A stretch of DNA of 60,020 nt from Ruminococcaceae bacterium UBA1425 (GTDB lineage: Bacteria > Bacillota > Clostridia > Oscillospirales > Acutalibacteraceae), in assembly GCA_002329365.1 (NCBI GenBank), contig DCUB01000045.1, positions 1-60,020 of the forward strand, written 5' to 3'. Below are positions 1 through 7,165 of this stretch, in pieces; the stretch's first letter is position 1, and each line of letters begins with the position of its first letter. Both the position numbers and the translations under genes were made by a program. Under the pieces are notes generated by a model. It saw only the letters and a list, made by a program, of their open reading frames with translations. It had not been told where the DNA came from and did no database searches.

Positions 1-854
1 TGATTCTTATCACCGAAGGTTACGCTCTTCTCGATAACGATACGGCTTGCCTTACGCTCCGGCAGTTCCCGCCAGTCGAAGGTCAGACTGGCATCGGCTT
101 CAATTGCATCCTTATTATCGAAGAGGGAGTGGAACAGGTCTTTATCCTCGCTGATATACAGTTCCACATCCAGTTCGTTCCGCTTTTGAATCTGCAACAC
201 GGCGATGTGACAGGCTGAAGAACCCACGCTGAAGTTCATCCAATGATCCATAGACGGCTTCCTGCGATTGAAGTTCTTTGCAAACTGTGCATTTTGGAAA
301 GCATAGTCCTGGAACGCCACCCAATAATCGTATCTCTGCTGCTGAGTCTCATTTGCGGACTCGCTCTTTTTTACTTCCTTTGTCCAGTCGTTCGGTTTTT
401 CAATGACCTCAAACTTCACGGCAGGCTCAGAAGTACCGATGCGATACAGTTTTATCTCACAGAGGAAGAATCCGATTTTCTCATCGGTATGGTTGTTCAG
501 CCATTCGATAGCCGCCTTGTGTTCCTCACGGGCGTGTTTCACTACCCATATAATCACATCCGCCGATTTGCCGGACGCATAGGTTATCAGCTTGCCGAGG
601 TGATCGTGATTGGTGTCCTCCAGTTGATTCTCTATGATAATTTTCCGATCCGTTCCTGTCTCGGACGCAAAGATATCGACATTGAAATCTCCCACGGAAG
701 ACTCTGTCTCATCAACGGTAATATCAAGTCCCACTGCATCCGCAAGGAGAGCGATGTTATCGTCCTGCGAAAGCCACGGAGTAAAGTCCAGAGCTTCATG
801 CGGCCACACCGTCCGCAGGTCTTTTATTTCTTCCAGTCTGCTCAAATTCACCAT
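1..854 (-). CDS. DUF4268 family protein, PD-(D/E)XK-like nuclease fold (3' end beyond the window)
   Basis: Translation from the ATG at 854 gives 284 residues and stays open to the window edge, so the C-terminus is missing. Residues about 55-110 read as a PD-(D/E)XK-type core: Asp60 in NVDIFA, then a beta-strand IIIENQ (Glu75, Gln77), then an acidic-histidine stretch leading into LITYA. The C-terminal part (about 203-275: HWMNFSVG, VELYISEDKDLF, KASRIVIEK) matches what is known of DUF4268. The start is set by a GGAGG site at 864-868 and lies 4 bases after the stop of the XRE gene, so the two are one transcript. Members of this family occur in mobile and defence-associated contexts. Cleavage activity is not shown by sequence, particularly with Gln in the usual Lys position. 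Confidence 0.75.
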   Translation of the reverse strand, partial: MVNLSRLEEIKDLRTVWPHEALDFTPWLSQDDNIALLADAVGLDITVDETESSVGDFNVDIFASETGTDRKIIIENQLEDTNHDHLGKLITYASGKSADVIIWVVKHAREEHKAAIEWLNNHTDEKIGFFLCEIKLYRIGTSEPAVKFEVIEKPNDWTKEVKKSESANETQQQRYDYWVAFQDYAFQNAQFAKNFNRRKPSMDHWMNFSVGSSACHIAVLQIQKRNELDVELYISEDKDLFHSLFDNKDAIEADASLTFDWRELPERKASRIVIEKSVTFGDKN

Positions 855-858
855 TGCG

Positions 859-1074
859 TCATTCCTCCTCGCGCTTTACATAGGTCAACTCAACATCGTA
901 TCCCAGCTTTTCCATCAGCTGGAGAAAAGTCTTATTGACGATTTTTTCATTATTCCTTATGAGTCGACTGACATAAGGTGCCGAAGTTCCTATTTCTTCT
1001 GCCAGTTTTGCCTGGGTAACATCGCCCTCTATACATTTTACTTTTACATCGACTTCTACGTTATTCTTCAGCAT
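859..1074 (-). CDS. Small XRE-family helix-turn-helix regulator
   Basis: This 71-residue protein has a classic lambda-repressor-like HTH at about residues 20-50 (TQAKLAEEIGTSAPYVSRLI). The start is the ATG at 1074, preceded by AGGAGAG at 1080-1086; an in-frame ATG at 1110 lacks such a site. It is first in an operon with the DUF4268 gene, four bases apart. The short length and the palindrome over its own -10 box suggest an autorepressor that controls the pair. The arrangement resembles regulators of toxin, nuclease or restriction genes, but no antitoxin role can be read directly. Confidence 0.82.
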   Translation of the reverse strand: MLKNNVEVDVKVKCIEGDVTQAKLAEEIGTSAPYVSRLIRNNEKIVNKTFLQLMEKLGYDVELTYVKREEE

Positions 1075-1116
1075 TCCGACTCTCCTTTGCTGTAGTAACA
1101 TATATTGCACTCACAC

Positions 1117-1133
1117 TACAATTTATTGTATCA
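1117..1133 (-). promoter_or_regulatory. Extended -10 promoter with palindromic operator for the XRE-DUF4268 operon
   Basis: On the minus strand the sequence reads TGATACAATAAATTGTA: an extended -10 (TGA-TACAAT, plus-strand 1125-1133) whose TACAAT is the left arm of a palindrome TACAAT-AA-ATTGTA (1117-1130). An operator overlapping the -10 about 45-50 bases before the start codon fits autorepression by the XRE protein. No good -35 box is visible. Confidence 0.55.
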
Positions 1134-1164
1134 CAAATTTATGAATTTTTCTACCCCTTAACGG

Positions 1165-1193
1165 AAAAAAAGACACTCGACCGCAGCCGAGTG
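1165..1193 (-). terminator. Intrinsic terminator after the recombinase remnant
   Basis: Minus-strand hairpin CACTCG / CGAGTG (arms 1188-1193 and 1174-1179) is followed by TCTTTTTTT. It lies 20 bases after the stop of the recombinase fragment and before the XRE promoter, so it separates the two units. Confidence 0.75.
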
Positions 1194-1213
1194 CCTTAAG
1201 CGTCTGTATTCAG

Positions 1214-1579
1214 TTATGCCAGTATCTCCGTGCCGTCCCGGAAGGTGACCGTTATTTCCTTGTTCCTGCCCACCTTGACGAACTCGACCATGCCGCCCCA
1301 AAGGCTGCCGTCAAATTCACTGATGGTACCGTCTTGGGCTTTCAGAACCTTGATGAAGTCCGCCAGCCGTTCGCTCTGCGCTTCCTTTGCGGAGATGGCG
1401 GTCACCACCTCATCGTACCGCGCCTTGGCTTCATCGTAATGCTTTACCAGACCATCGTAGCGTTTTTGGTAGGCAAAGCTGACCTTGCCGTCAGCCATAC
1501 GCTTGCGCTGTCCCCAGGTAACATTCTCGGAAATCAGGGAACTGTAGTAGCTGATCTGTGCGGAGAGGGAATGGTTCAT
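1214..1579 (-). pseudogene. Large serine recombinase remnant (internal deletion)
   Basis: The 121-residue frame joins two parts of a large serine recombinase (about 450-550 residues when intact). Residues about 16-38 (ISENVTWGQRKRMADGKVSF) match the segment just after the catalytic domain. The following KRYDGLVKHYDEAKARYDEV and SLWGGMVEFVKV match the far C-terminal coiled-coil/zinc-domain end. The catalytic serine domain and the DNA-binding recombinase domain between are gone. The first 15 residues do not fit the family, suggesting a frameshift or a rearranged junction. A terminator follows. This is a non-functional scar of an integrative element. Confidence 0.8.
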
Positions 1580-1872
1580 GCGTTCCGATTGGAGCTGCTG
1601 CCGAGGCTTGCGCCGTTCGCCTAAAATGAGCGCACGAAACTAAGGTGGTGGCACATCGGAGCTTCGGAGGCGGTCTTTATCACCGCTCCCGAAACCTCTA
1701 TGTAACCTCCACCGCTTCATGGCCACTCAGCGATGTTGATATATTTTCAGAGCCGTATAATCCGCGGCTCCTGCGGACGCCATATCAGAAAGGACAAATT
1801 TGCAGAACCTAAAACAATCTTGCGAACGCAAATATGATATTTGCAAAAGTGGTAGATATTTTCACAACTTTA

Positions 1873-1948
1873 TGTTATAATTAGAAAAGCATCGTGTAGG
1901 CTTGTCCTTTTCACAGAAACCGATGTGGTTTCATCGGCTTCTATTTTT
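1873..1948 (+). promoter_or_regulatory. Extended -10 promoter and leader hairpin before the 2023 gene
   Basis: The gene-free stretch 1580-2022 holds one clear promoter element: TGT-TATAAT at 1873-1881 (extended -10, weak -35). It is followed by a hairpin with arms CCGATG/CATCGG around 1920-1940 and then CTTCTATTTTTATT, which looks like a leader terminator or attenuator. The rest of the gap shows no coding potential; it is probably debris of the deleted recombinase. Confidence 0.5.
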
Positions 1949-2022
1949 ATTATAGAAAATCGACTCGGTATAGACTGGTAGTGGCGGATAGGCTCGGACA
2001 GGCTTGGGTAGGAGATGAAAAT

Positions 2023-3138
2023 ATGAGGTTCACAGAATTTGTAAACTTGCTGCACCCTGTAATCGGCGCTGGAAATAGCACACACGCATTTGCAAAAACC
2101 CTTTTTGATTCGATTGTTACCGAAGAAGGTCAGGATGTGCTGGACGAACTGAGCGAAAGCACCTATAAGGCTTACTTCAACGGGAATACGGAGATAACAA
2201 AACTGGCGAAAAAAATCTCCGCTTACATAGAGCCAGAAGAGTTTGTAGACTATATTGGGCAGTTTTCGGATGCCGCCATCCAGAGCCTTTGCGATAGCTT
2301 TCAAGAATATCTGGTCGACATCAATCTTCATAATGCCAGCGAAAAACTGGCAGGGTTGTTTTCCTTAATTATCAAAGAAGCTGCGTCTACAAAGAAAAAA
2401 GGCACCCCAAGGGGTACCCCAGAAGAGTCTCCATCTGCAAATCAAGAGCTGAACGATGCAGTTTTCAAGAGCGGTACTGCGGTAGCAGAAGCATGGAACT
2501 CCGCCGTTACGCAGTTGTTGGATAACGAAGACGATAAACGGCTTCATGCTAAGTTCCGAACAGACAGCGATGATGTCCTTCGACATATCATAGAACATGA
2601 CCCTTCTGCCGAAGCCACATCCATCACCCTCGCTGATGAAATTGCTGCCATTAATCGAAACTGGCAATACGATTTACGAAAAATAAAAGATGACGAGTTC
2701 CGGAAACTGGTAACTGATATCATCAAGGTGCTGAACGAATATACCTACTACCTTTCAGAGAAGTTCCTGCGCGCCATTCCCGGCAGAAGCGTGTTATGGT
2801 TCCGAAACGAATCTCTGGAAGAAGGAGATCAACTGCGAGAAGTTTTGCGACCACAAACGGTACGGTTGCGTAAGGAAATAGCAGAGCTATATAAAAAGCT
2901 GTTCCCAATTCCCGAGGACAACGACCAAGAGGAATCGGAAACAATTGAGGCGGAGGTCGTGGATGACGAAGAGCCATCAGGTGCCGCCGATGAAGATAAG
3001 GAAGATAAAAAAATAACCGTTACCCCTATGGGGCAAATCCCTTGTATTGCAGGCTTTTCTGATATGCAAAATAAAAGAGTTGACCGAGGCATCGTATCAA
3101 TGCCTCGGTCAATTTTTGGTGCGGGTAACAGGACTTGA
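2023..3138 (+). CDS. Unrecognised soluble protein with acidic C-terminal tail
   Basis: I do not recognise this 371-residue protein. The ATG at 2023 is chosen because TAGGAGATG precedes it at a good distance; the frame itself opens at 1981. It has no signal peptide or membrane segment. Residues about 1-115 are helical and hydrophobic-patterned (RFTEFVNLLHPVIGAGNSTHAF at the start), then a charged linker, a second helical region (about 145-300, with RSVLWFRNESLEEGDQLRE), and a strongly acidic tail (about 305-345). The last ~25 codons run through a perfect hairpin terminator and 22 bases into the opposite-strand tRNA-Leu gene, so the natural C-terminus may have been replaced at an integration junction. 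Context suggests an accessory-element gene, possibly defence-related. Confidence 0.6.
   Translation: MRFTEFVNLLHPVIGAGNSTHAFAKTLFDSIVTEEGQDVLDELSESTYKAYFNGNTEITKLAKKISAYIEPEEFVDYIGQFSDAAIQSLCDSFQEYLVDINLHNASEKLAGLFSLIIKEAASTKKKGTPRGTPEESPSANQELNDAVFKSGTAVAEAWNSAVTQLLDNEDDKRLHAKFRTDSDDVLRHIIEHDPSAEATSITLADEIAAINRNWQYDLRKIKDDEFRKLVTDIIKVLNEYTYYLSEKFLRAIPGRSVLWFRNESLEEGDQLREVLRPQTVRLRKEIAELYKKLFPIPEDNDQEESETIEAEVVDDEEPSGAADEDKEDKKITVTPMGQIPCIAGFSDMQNKRVDRGIVSMPRSIFGAGNRT
3080..3117. terminator. Bidirectional hairpin terminator between the 2023 gene and tRNA-Leu
   Basis: A perfect 13-bp stem (3080-3092 with 3100-3112, 7-base loop) is followed by TTTTT on the plus strand. On the minus strand it directly follows the tRNA CCA end and is trailed by a mixed T-rich run. 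It can end both convergent transcripts. It lies inside the reading frame of the 2023 gene, which is unusual. Confidence 0.8.
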
Positions 3139-3203
3139 ACCTGCACAGCCTTGCGACCACTAGAACCTGAATCTAGCGCGTCTGCCAATTCCGCCATACC
3201 CGC
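3117..3203 (-). tRNA. tRNA-Leu (anticodon CAG), CCA encoded
   Basis: Read on the minus strand, the 87-base gene starts GCGGGTATGGCGGAATTGGC. It has an acceptor stem GCGGGTA/TACCCGC, an anticodon stem CTAGA/TCTAG with loop TTCAGGT (anticodon CAG), a long variable arm typical of class II tRNAs (GGTCGCAAGGCTG), a GGTTCAAGTCC T-arm and an encoded CCA. It reads CUG leucine codons. A strong promoter lies upstream and a hairpin terminator follows the CCA. Confidence 0.95.
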
Positions 3204-3220
3204 GAATGCCGACGAAAAGG

Positions 3221-3249
3221 ATTATAGCAAATGATTTAAAAAAAGTCAA
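3221..3249 (-). promoter_or_regulatory. Sigma-A promoter of tRNA-Leu
   Basis: Minus strand TTGACT (3244-3249), 17-base spacer, TATAAT (3221-3226), 17 bases before the tRNA 5' end. This is near-consensus, as expected for a stable RNA gene. Confidence 0.85.
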
Positions 3250-3280
3250 TAAAAAATGAAACAATCACTATGTACGTGCG

Positions 3281-3904
3281 CTATTTTATACAATCAAAGC
3301 ACTTAATCCATTCCCGCGCGATAAGCTCGTGCCCCGCGGACGTGGGGTGAACTCCGTCGCCGAGCCAGTAGCTTGGGGGTGCCTGCTCCGTCGCCTTGTT
3401 AAAACAGCTTTGGAGGGGAACAAAGGAAAGCTTGTATCTTTCGGCAATGCGCTTTGCCGCCGCTGCTCTTTTTTCAACCTCCGGCCTGAAAATATCGTAT
3501 TTTTCCTCAGTTGCCGAGGCTTTAAGAACAAACGGCTCAAGGAGTATTATTCTGACCGTGGGAAGCGCCGCCAGAATCTCCTCAACGAGCATGGAATAAA
3601 CCTTTTCGAACTTGACGGCGTCGACGCCGTTGTTGCCCGTAAGCTCGTGCCAGACGTCGTTTACACCTATCAGGATGCTGATGTAATCGGGATTCAGATT
3701 AATAAAGTCGGCCTTGATACGCGAGTACAAATCAACAACTCTGTTGCCGCTTATGCCCCTGTTTATGAAGGTATACCTGCCGGGATATGTATAGCCGAGG
3801 TCGGCGGATATGAGCGTTGGATAGCCCGATCCCTTTTTTTCGTCGTTTTGCCTTGACCTGTCGACGTCCGTGATTGAGTCGCCCTGAAACAATATGGTCT
3901 TCAT
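3281..3904 (-). CDS. SGNH/GDSL-family esterase or lipase
   Basis: The 207-residue protein shows all SGNH blocks: GDSIT at residues 8-12 (nucleophile Ser10), the block II Gly in GISGN (about 53), GVND (80-83, Asn82), and DGVHPT with Asp183 and His186 completing the triad. It has no signal peptide, so it acts in the cytoplasm, probably deacylating a sugar or small ester; the substrate cannot be read. GGGAGC precedes the ATG. It is 18 bases downstream of the 4321 gene and probably co-transcribed. The length is normal for bacterial single-domain SGNH hydrolases of the acyl-CoA thioesterase I/acetylxylan esterase type. Confidence 0.92.
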   Translation of the reverse strand: MKTILFQGDSITDVDRSRQNDEKKGSGYPTLISADLGYTYPGRYTFINRGISGNRVVDLYSRIKADFINLNPDYISILIGVNDVWHELTGNNGVDAVKFEKVYSMLVEEILAALPTVRIILLEPFVLKASATEEKYDIFRPEVEKRAAAAKRIAERYKLSFVPLQSCFNKATEQAPPSYWLGDGVHPTSAGHELIAREWIKCFDCIK

Positions 3905-3922
3905 AATAAGCTCCCTTCTGTT

Positions 3923-4321
3923 TTACCAGGAAACGCTGATTTTAATACTATATCCTCTTAACCGAGAAGCTTTGACATTAACCTTTATGTTTTTAAGCTC
4001 GTTTTTCTTCATTTCCTTCAGGATGAACGCCCTGAGGTCATCTTTGTTGATCTTGAGAACATGCTTAACATAATCAAAATCAGATTCTTTTACAAAGGTG
4101 CGTTCCTGCTCGTGAATTATGCCGATTATATGAATAAAATCCACATATAAAGAATAACTTGTTCCGCCCCTTGACGCTTCCTCATAGCATTTTTTGAGGA
4201 AACAGCGTACGATACCTTCTTTTAGAGAGAAATAAATCTCGTTCATATATCTGTTTTCTGCGCTCTGTTCTTCTTTTGGAGCGCTGTCTGCCTTTTTTCT
4301 GAGCTCATCGGCAAATGACAA
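3923..4321 (-). CDS. Hypothetical cytoplasmic protein
   Basis: This 132-residue protein is not recognised. It starts with TTG at 4321, supported by GAGGTGA a few bases upstream and by a sigma-A promoter at 4378-4407. It is charged and helical, without membrane segments. It has a lysine-rich N-terminus and a C-terminal alternating strand pattern (NIKVNVKASRLRGYSIKISVSW). The esterase gene follows 18 bases downstream. No function is claimed. Confidence 0.7.
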   Translation of the reverse strand: MSFADELRKKADSAPKEEQSAENRYMNEIYFSLKEGIVRCFLKKCYEEASRGGTSYSLYVDFIHIIGIIHEQERTFVKESDFDYVKHVLKINKDDLRAFILKEMKKNELKNIKVNVKASRLRGYSIKISVSW

Positions 4322-4377
4322 GAAGCATCACCTCATTTCAACAAACAATACTTTTCAGTATTCATTATCAGATTTAC

Positions 4378-4407
4378 ATTATATAATAACGCGCTGCAAA
4401 AAGTCAA
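4378..4407 (-). promoter_or_regulatory. Sigma-A promoter of the 4321-3281 gene pair
   Basis: Minus strand TTGACT (4402-4407), 18-base spacer, TATAAT (4378-4383), in the gap between the MATE gene end and the TTG start at 4321. Confidence 0.75.
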
Positions 4408-4419
4408 TACGAAAATGGA

Positions 4420-5838
4420 CTATACGGCGCTTTCGGCGGGTTGCGGTCTTGTCAGATTTTTTATCCAATTATACCTGTTGCATTTTATAAACGCCACCCA
4501 GCATTTAAGAATCTGGTCGCTCTTAAGACAGGCAAAAACAACAAAAGCCGGTGCGTTGAAAACAAATGCTGCGAGCAGAGCGGAGGGGATGACTATCAGC
4601 CAGACATGAATCAGGTCGTTAATCAGCACAAAATGAGTGGCTCCTCCCGCACGGACTATGCCTGTAAGCGTTGCCATCTGGTACGAGGTGCCTATTATTG
4701 TTACCGAAAGCACGGACAGCATCTGTTTTGCGATTCGGAGCGTTTCCGTATCCAGACTGATGTAGAAAAAGGGAATGACTAAACGGGAAAGGAATACAAA
4801 AAAGCCCGTAATAAGACCGACGCCGAGGAACAGCACCTGCATGGTTTTAGCGTACTCCCTGACCTTTTTAATATCGCCCGTTCCGACTGTCTGACCGATT
4901 ATAATAGCCGCTCCGTCGCGGATGCCGTAAGAGCCGACGGAAATCAGAGAAAACAGAACATTTGCTATGCTGACGGCGGCTGTTGCCGCGACGCCGAGAT
5001 GCCCTACTATGCCGCCCTGAACAGATATGTTGACGCCCCAGAACAGGTCGCCTGCTATTACAGGCGCGCCGTATTTGAAAAAATCACGTACAAACGGAGA
5101 GCCGAATCTGAACAGTTCAGTAAAGCGCGTCTTCAGCATTTTATCATAGCACAGCACATAAACGGCGGTTATAGTCATTTCGACAATCCTTGCCGTAAGA
5201 GTGGCGATAGCGACGCCGGCGATACCAAGACGCGGCATTCCCAGTTTTCCGAAGATGAGAATCCAATTGAGGAAAAAATTGATAATGAGAGCCGTCAGCG
5301 CCGAATATGTGCCCAGACGCACTGTTTCTACACAGCGCATCGAGGCAACAAGCACGTTTGACACCGAAAACGGAATATAAGTGAAGCAAACAATCCTGAC
5401 ATATATCAGGGCGGATTTTAAAGCTTCGCTGTCATTGGTGAACAGGGAAAGGACGCCTTCGCCGTAAAAAAACATCAGCGCCCAAAGGCACGCGGAAACT
5501 ATTAAGCAAAGCTTAAAGGCTGTTGAAACGATTGACTTTACGCTTTCAGCGTCTCTTTTGCCCCAGTATTGGGCGGCAAGCACCATCAACGCCGCCGAAA
5601 CGCCGGTAACGAACATTTGGAGCAGAGTTGTGACCTGGTTGGCGATGAACACGCCCGATACGGCAGCCTCGCCCAGTCTCCCGACCATTATGTTGTCCAA
5701 CAGACTTACAAGGTATGTAATGACGTTCTGAGCGGCAATAGGTATGCTCAGAACGGCAATTTTCTTATAGAAGCTTATGTCTTTTACTATTTTTATCGCA
5801 TCCTTTTTAAATAAACCTGTCGCGGTCCGCTTTTTCAT
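4420..5838 (-). CDS. MATE-family multidrug/toxin efflux protein
   Basis: The 472-residue protein has about 12 membrane segments in two similar halves. The signature IPIAAQNVITYLVSLLDNIMVGRLG at about 33-57 is the conserved first helix of MATE exporters; a second copy of the pattern (GAPVIAGDLFWGVNISVQGGIVG) opens the C-terminal half at about 255. It expels cationic compounds using Na+ or H+. The start at 5838 overlaps the end of the DUF421 gene by 32 bases; no better internal ATG exists before the first helix. The overlap implies translational coupling. The substrate is unknown. Confidence 0.9.
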   Translation of the reverse strand: MKKRTATGLFKKDAIKIVKDISFYKKIAVLSIPIAAQNVITYLVSLLDNIMVGRLGEAAVSGVFIANQVTTLLQMFVTGVSAALMVLAAQYWGKRDAESVKSIVSTAFKLCLIVSACLWALMFFYGEGVLSLFTNDSEALKSALIYVRIVCFTYIPFSVSNVLVASMRCVETVRLGTYSALTALIINFFLNWILIFGKLGMPRLGIAGVAIATLTARIVEMTITAVYVLCYDKMLKTRFTELFRFGSPFVRDFFKYGAPVIAGDLFWGVNISVQGGIVGHLGVAATAAVSIANVLFSLISVGSYGIRDGAAIIIGQTVGTGDIKKVREYAKTMQVLFLGVGLITGFFVFLSRLVIPFFYISLDTETLRIAKQMLSVLSVTIIGTSYQMATLTGIVRAGGATHFVLINDLIHVWLIVIPSALLAAFVFNAPAFVVFACLKSDQILKCWVAFIKCNRYNWIKNLTRPQPAESAV

Positions 5839-6511
5839 TTACAATCGGGTAAAGAGCCAGACTGCCGTCTTTTCCTAAAATTCCGAGGTAAATATCCTCA
5901 ACGGAAGAAAAGCCCTGAGAATATACCTGCTTTTTCAGCCATTCCTCATCCTTGCCGCTGATTCTGAGGTTGTCACTTGAAATTTTGCCGTCTATTATAA
6001 TGCTTGTCCCGGAAAACGGCGGAGGAGGGGAGAGATTCATATCCTGCGGCGTCAGCGGCCGCTGCAAGGACGTCGGCAGGAAGCTGATGCTGCCGTTGCT
6101 TTCCATGATTGCCGCCTGAATCTGGCTGATGTCATAATAACCGCTTGTTCTCGCTATTGTCAAAAAGTCGTTAATGTCGATTTTAGCCTTTTTGAAGTTC
6201 CTGCGGTAAAAGGTGCCGTTGTCCATAAGCACAAGGCTGCGCCCCGTTACGATTTTGTGTATCGCGGTCGACTTGCTCGTCGCGAGCGACAACATCATAG
6301 ATATAAGCGCGAATACAGCCATAGCCAAAAGCGGCTTTGTCGGAGCTTCAAGCTCCGTTGCCATCTCGGCGGCTATCGAGCCTATTGTAATGCCTGTTAT
6401 ATAGTCGAACATGCTCATCTGCGATATCTGCTTGTCACCGATTAGCTTGCAAAGTATAAAAAGCACGATGTATGCAACGGCGGTGGTCACAGCGACGCTT
6501 ACATATTCCAT
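5807..6511 (-). CDS. DUF421 (YetF-like) membrane protein
   Basis: The preferred start is the ATG at 6511, with CGGTGAT just upstream; a GTG at 6520 is also in frame. The 234-residue product has three N-terminal membrane helices (about 5-25, 37-55, 63-82) and a cytosolic C-terminal domain, the standard DUF421/YetF layout. The DKQISQMSMFDYITGITIGSIA region is the conserved family signature between helices 1 and 2. In Bacillus such proteins are linked to the spore or forespore membrane, but their biochemical role is unsettled. The 3' end overlaps the MATE gene. Confidence 0.88.
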   Translation of the reverse strand: MEYVSVAVTTAVAYIVLFILCKLIGDKQISQMSMFDYITGITIGSIAAEMATELEAPTKPLLAMAVFALISMMLSLATSKSTAIHKIVTGRSLVLMDNGTFYRRNFKKAKIDINDFLTIARTSGYYDISQIQAAIMESNGSISFLPTSLQRPLTPQDMNLSPPPPFSGTSIIIDGKISSDNLRISGKDEEWLKKQVYSQGFSSVEDIYLGILGKDGSLALYPIVNEKADRDRFI

Positions 6512-6613
6512 ATTTATCACCGTTTTTATTATTACGGCGACAGATAAAAAATATCAGCGGAAAAAAACTGTAAACTTTTCGCTCTTGCGGCATATCATAT
6601 ATTGATTAATTGA

Positions 6614-7162
6614 ATGGGAGTGATTATTTTGGAGTTTTCGGAAAGCAAAACATACCAGAACATTTTGGAAGCATATTCAAAGGAGCTTGCTTCTTCAACA
6701 AAGTTCAGCATCTACGGTGATAAGGCAAGGGATGAAGGGTATGAGCAGATAGGAAATATATTCGACCAGAATTCTCACTTCGAAAAAGAACACGCGAAAA
6801 TGCTGTTTGATTTGACATTCCAGATACCGACGACTAAGACAAATCTTGAAGAAGTGATATCGGAAGAGGAAGCGCTGTTTCATACGGTGTTTGAAGCGTA
6901 CGCCGAAACGGCAAGGCAGGAGGGCTATGAACAGATCGCAAAGCTGTTTGAAGATTTGGCGGGAGTTGCGAGAAATCAGAGGAGGGTGTTCAGCATACTG
7001 CTTGAAAATATCAACAATAACGAGGTGTTCTGCAAGCCGGAGCCTCACTGGTGGCGCTGCACGAACTGCGGCCACCTGTTCTACGGCCTTTGCGCGCCGA
7101 CTATCTGCCCCGTCTGCGCTTTTCCGAAGGGATTTTATGAGCTTTATTGCGAAAACTATTAA
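6614..7162 (+). CDS. Rubrerythrin-family protein with incomplete di-iron site
   Basis: The 182-residue protein has a ferritin-like four-helix domain (about 8-140) and a C-terminal rubredoxin-like knuckle with two CxxC pairs (CTNC, CPVC at about 149-168). Rubrerythrins reduce hydrogen peroxide in anaerobes. Helix A keeps the first Glu (SKEL), and helix B keeps ExxH (EKEH at about 57-60). In the second half the helix C glutamate pair seems reduced to one, and the final ExxH is replaced by ARNQ (about 124-127). A TTG at 6629 with GGGAGTG eight bases upstream is the likelier start; the ATG at 6614 is the alternative. The gene ends three bases from the convergent ligA gene. Confidence 0.88.
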   Translation: MGVIILEFSESKTYQNILEAYSKELASSTKFSIYGDKARDEGYEQIGNIFDQNSHFEKEHAKMLFDLTFQIPTTKTNLEEVISEEEALFHTVFEAYAETARQEGYEQIAKLFEDLAGVARNQRRVFSILLENINNNEVFCKPEPHWWRCTNCGHLFYGLCAPTICPVCAFPKGFYELYCENY

Positions 7163-7165
7163 AAT

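Larger units (their letters stand above)
1..3120. mobile_element. Accessory segment / integrated-element remnant beside tRNA-Leu
   Basis: Seen: the stretch left of the tRNA-Leu(CAG) gene holds an XRE regulator with a nuclease-like gene, a large serine recombinase with an internal deletion, and an unrecognised acidic-tailed protein whose frame runs into the tRNA gene. To the right of the tRNA the content turns to ordinary housekeeping genes. Known: tRNA 3' ends are common integration sites, although large serine recombinases usually use other targets. Inferred: a decayed integrated element, or several stacked ones. The left boundary lies outside the window and no direct repeat of the tRNA end was found inside it. 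Confidence 0.45.

Noticed and set aside
243..938. 231-residue plus-strand frame
   Set aside because: Antisense to the DUF4268 gene, which has clear family motifs and a ribosome site; this frame has neither.
3117..3203. Tyrosine-recombinase attachment repeat at the tRNA-Leu 3' end
   Set aside because: No second copy of the tRNA 3' end was found in the window and no tyrosine integrase is present, so an att site is not annotated.
5807..5838. Frameshift at the MATE/DUF421 overlap
   Set aside because: Both proteins keep full family length and topology; a 32-base overlap is compatible with normal coupled translation.
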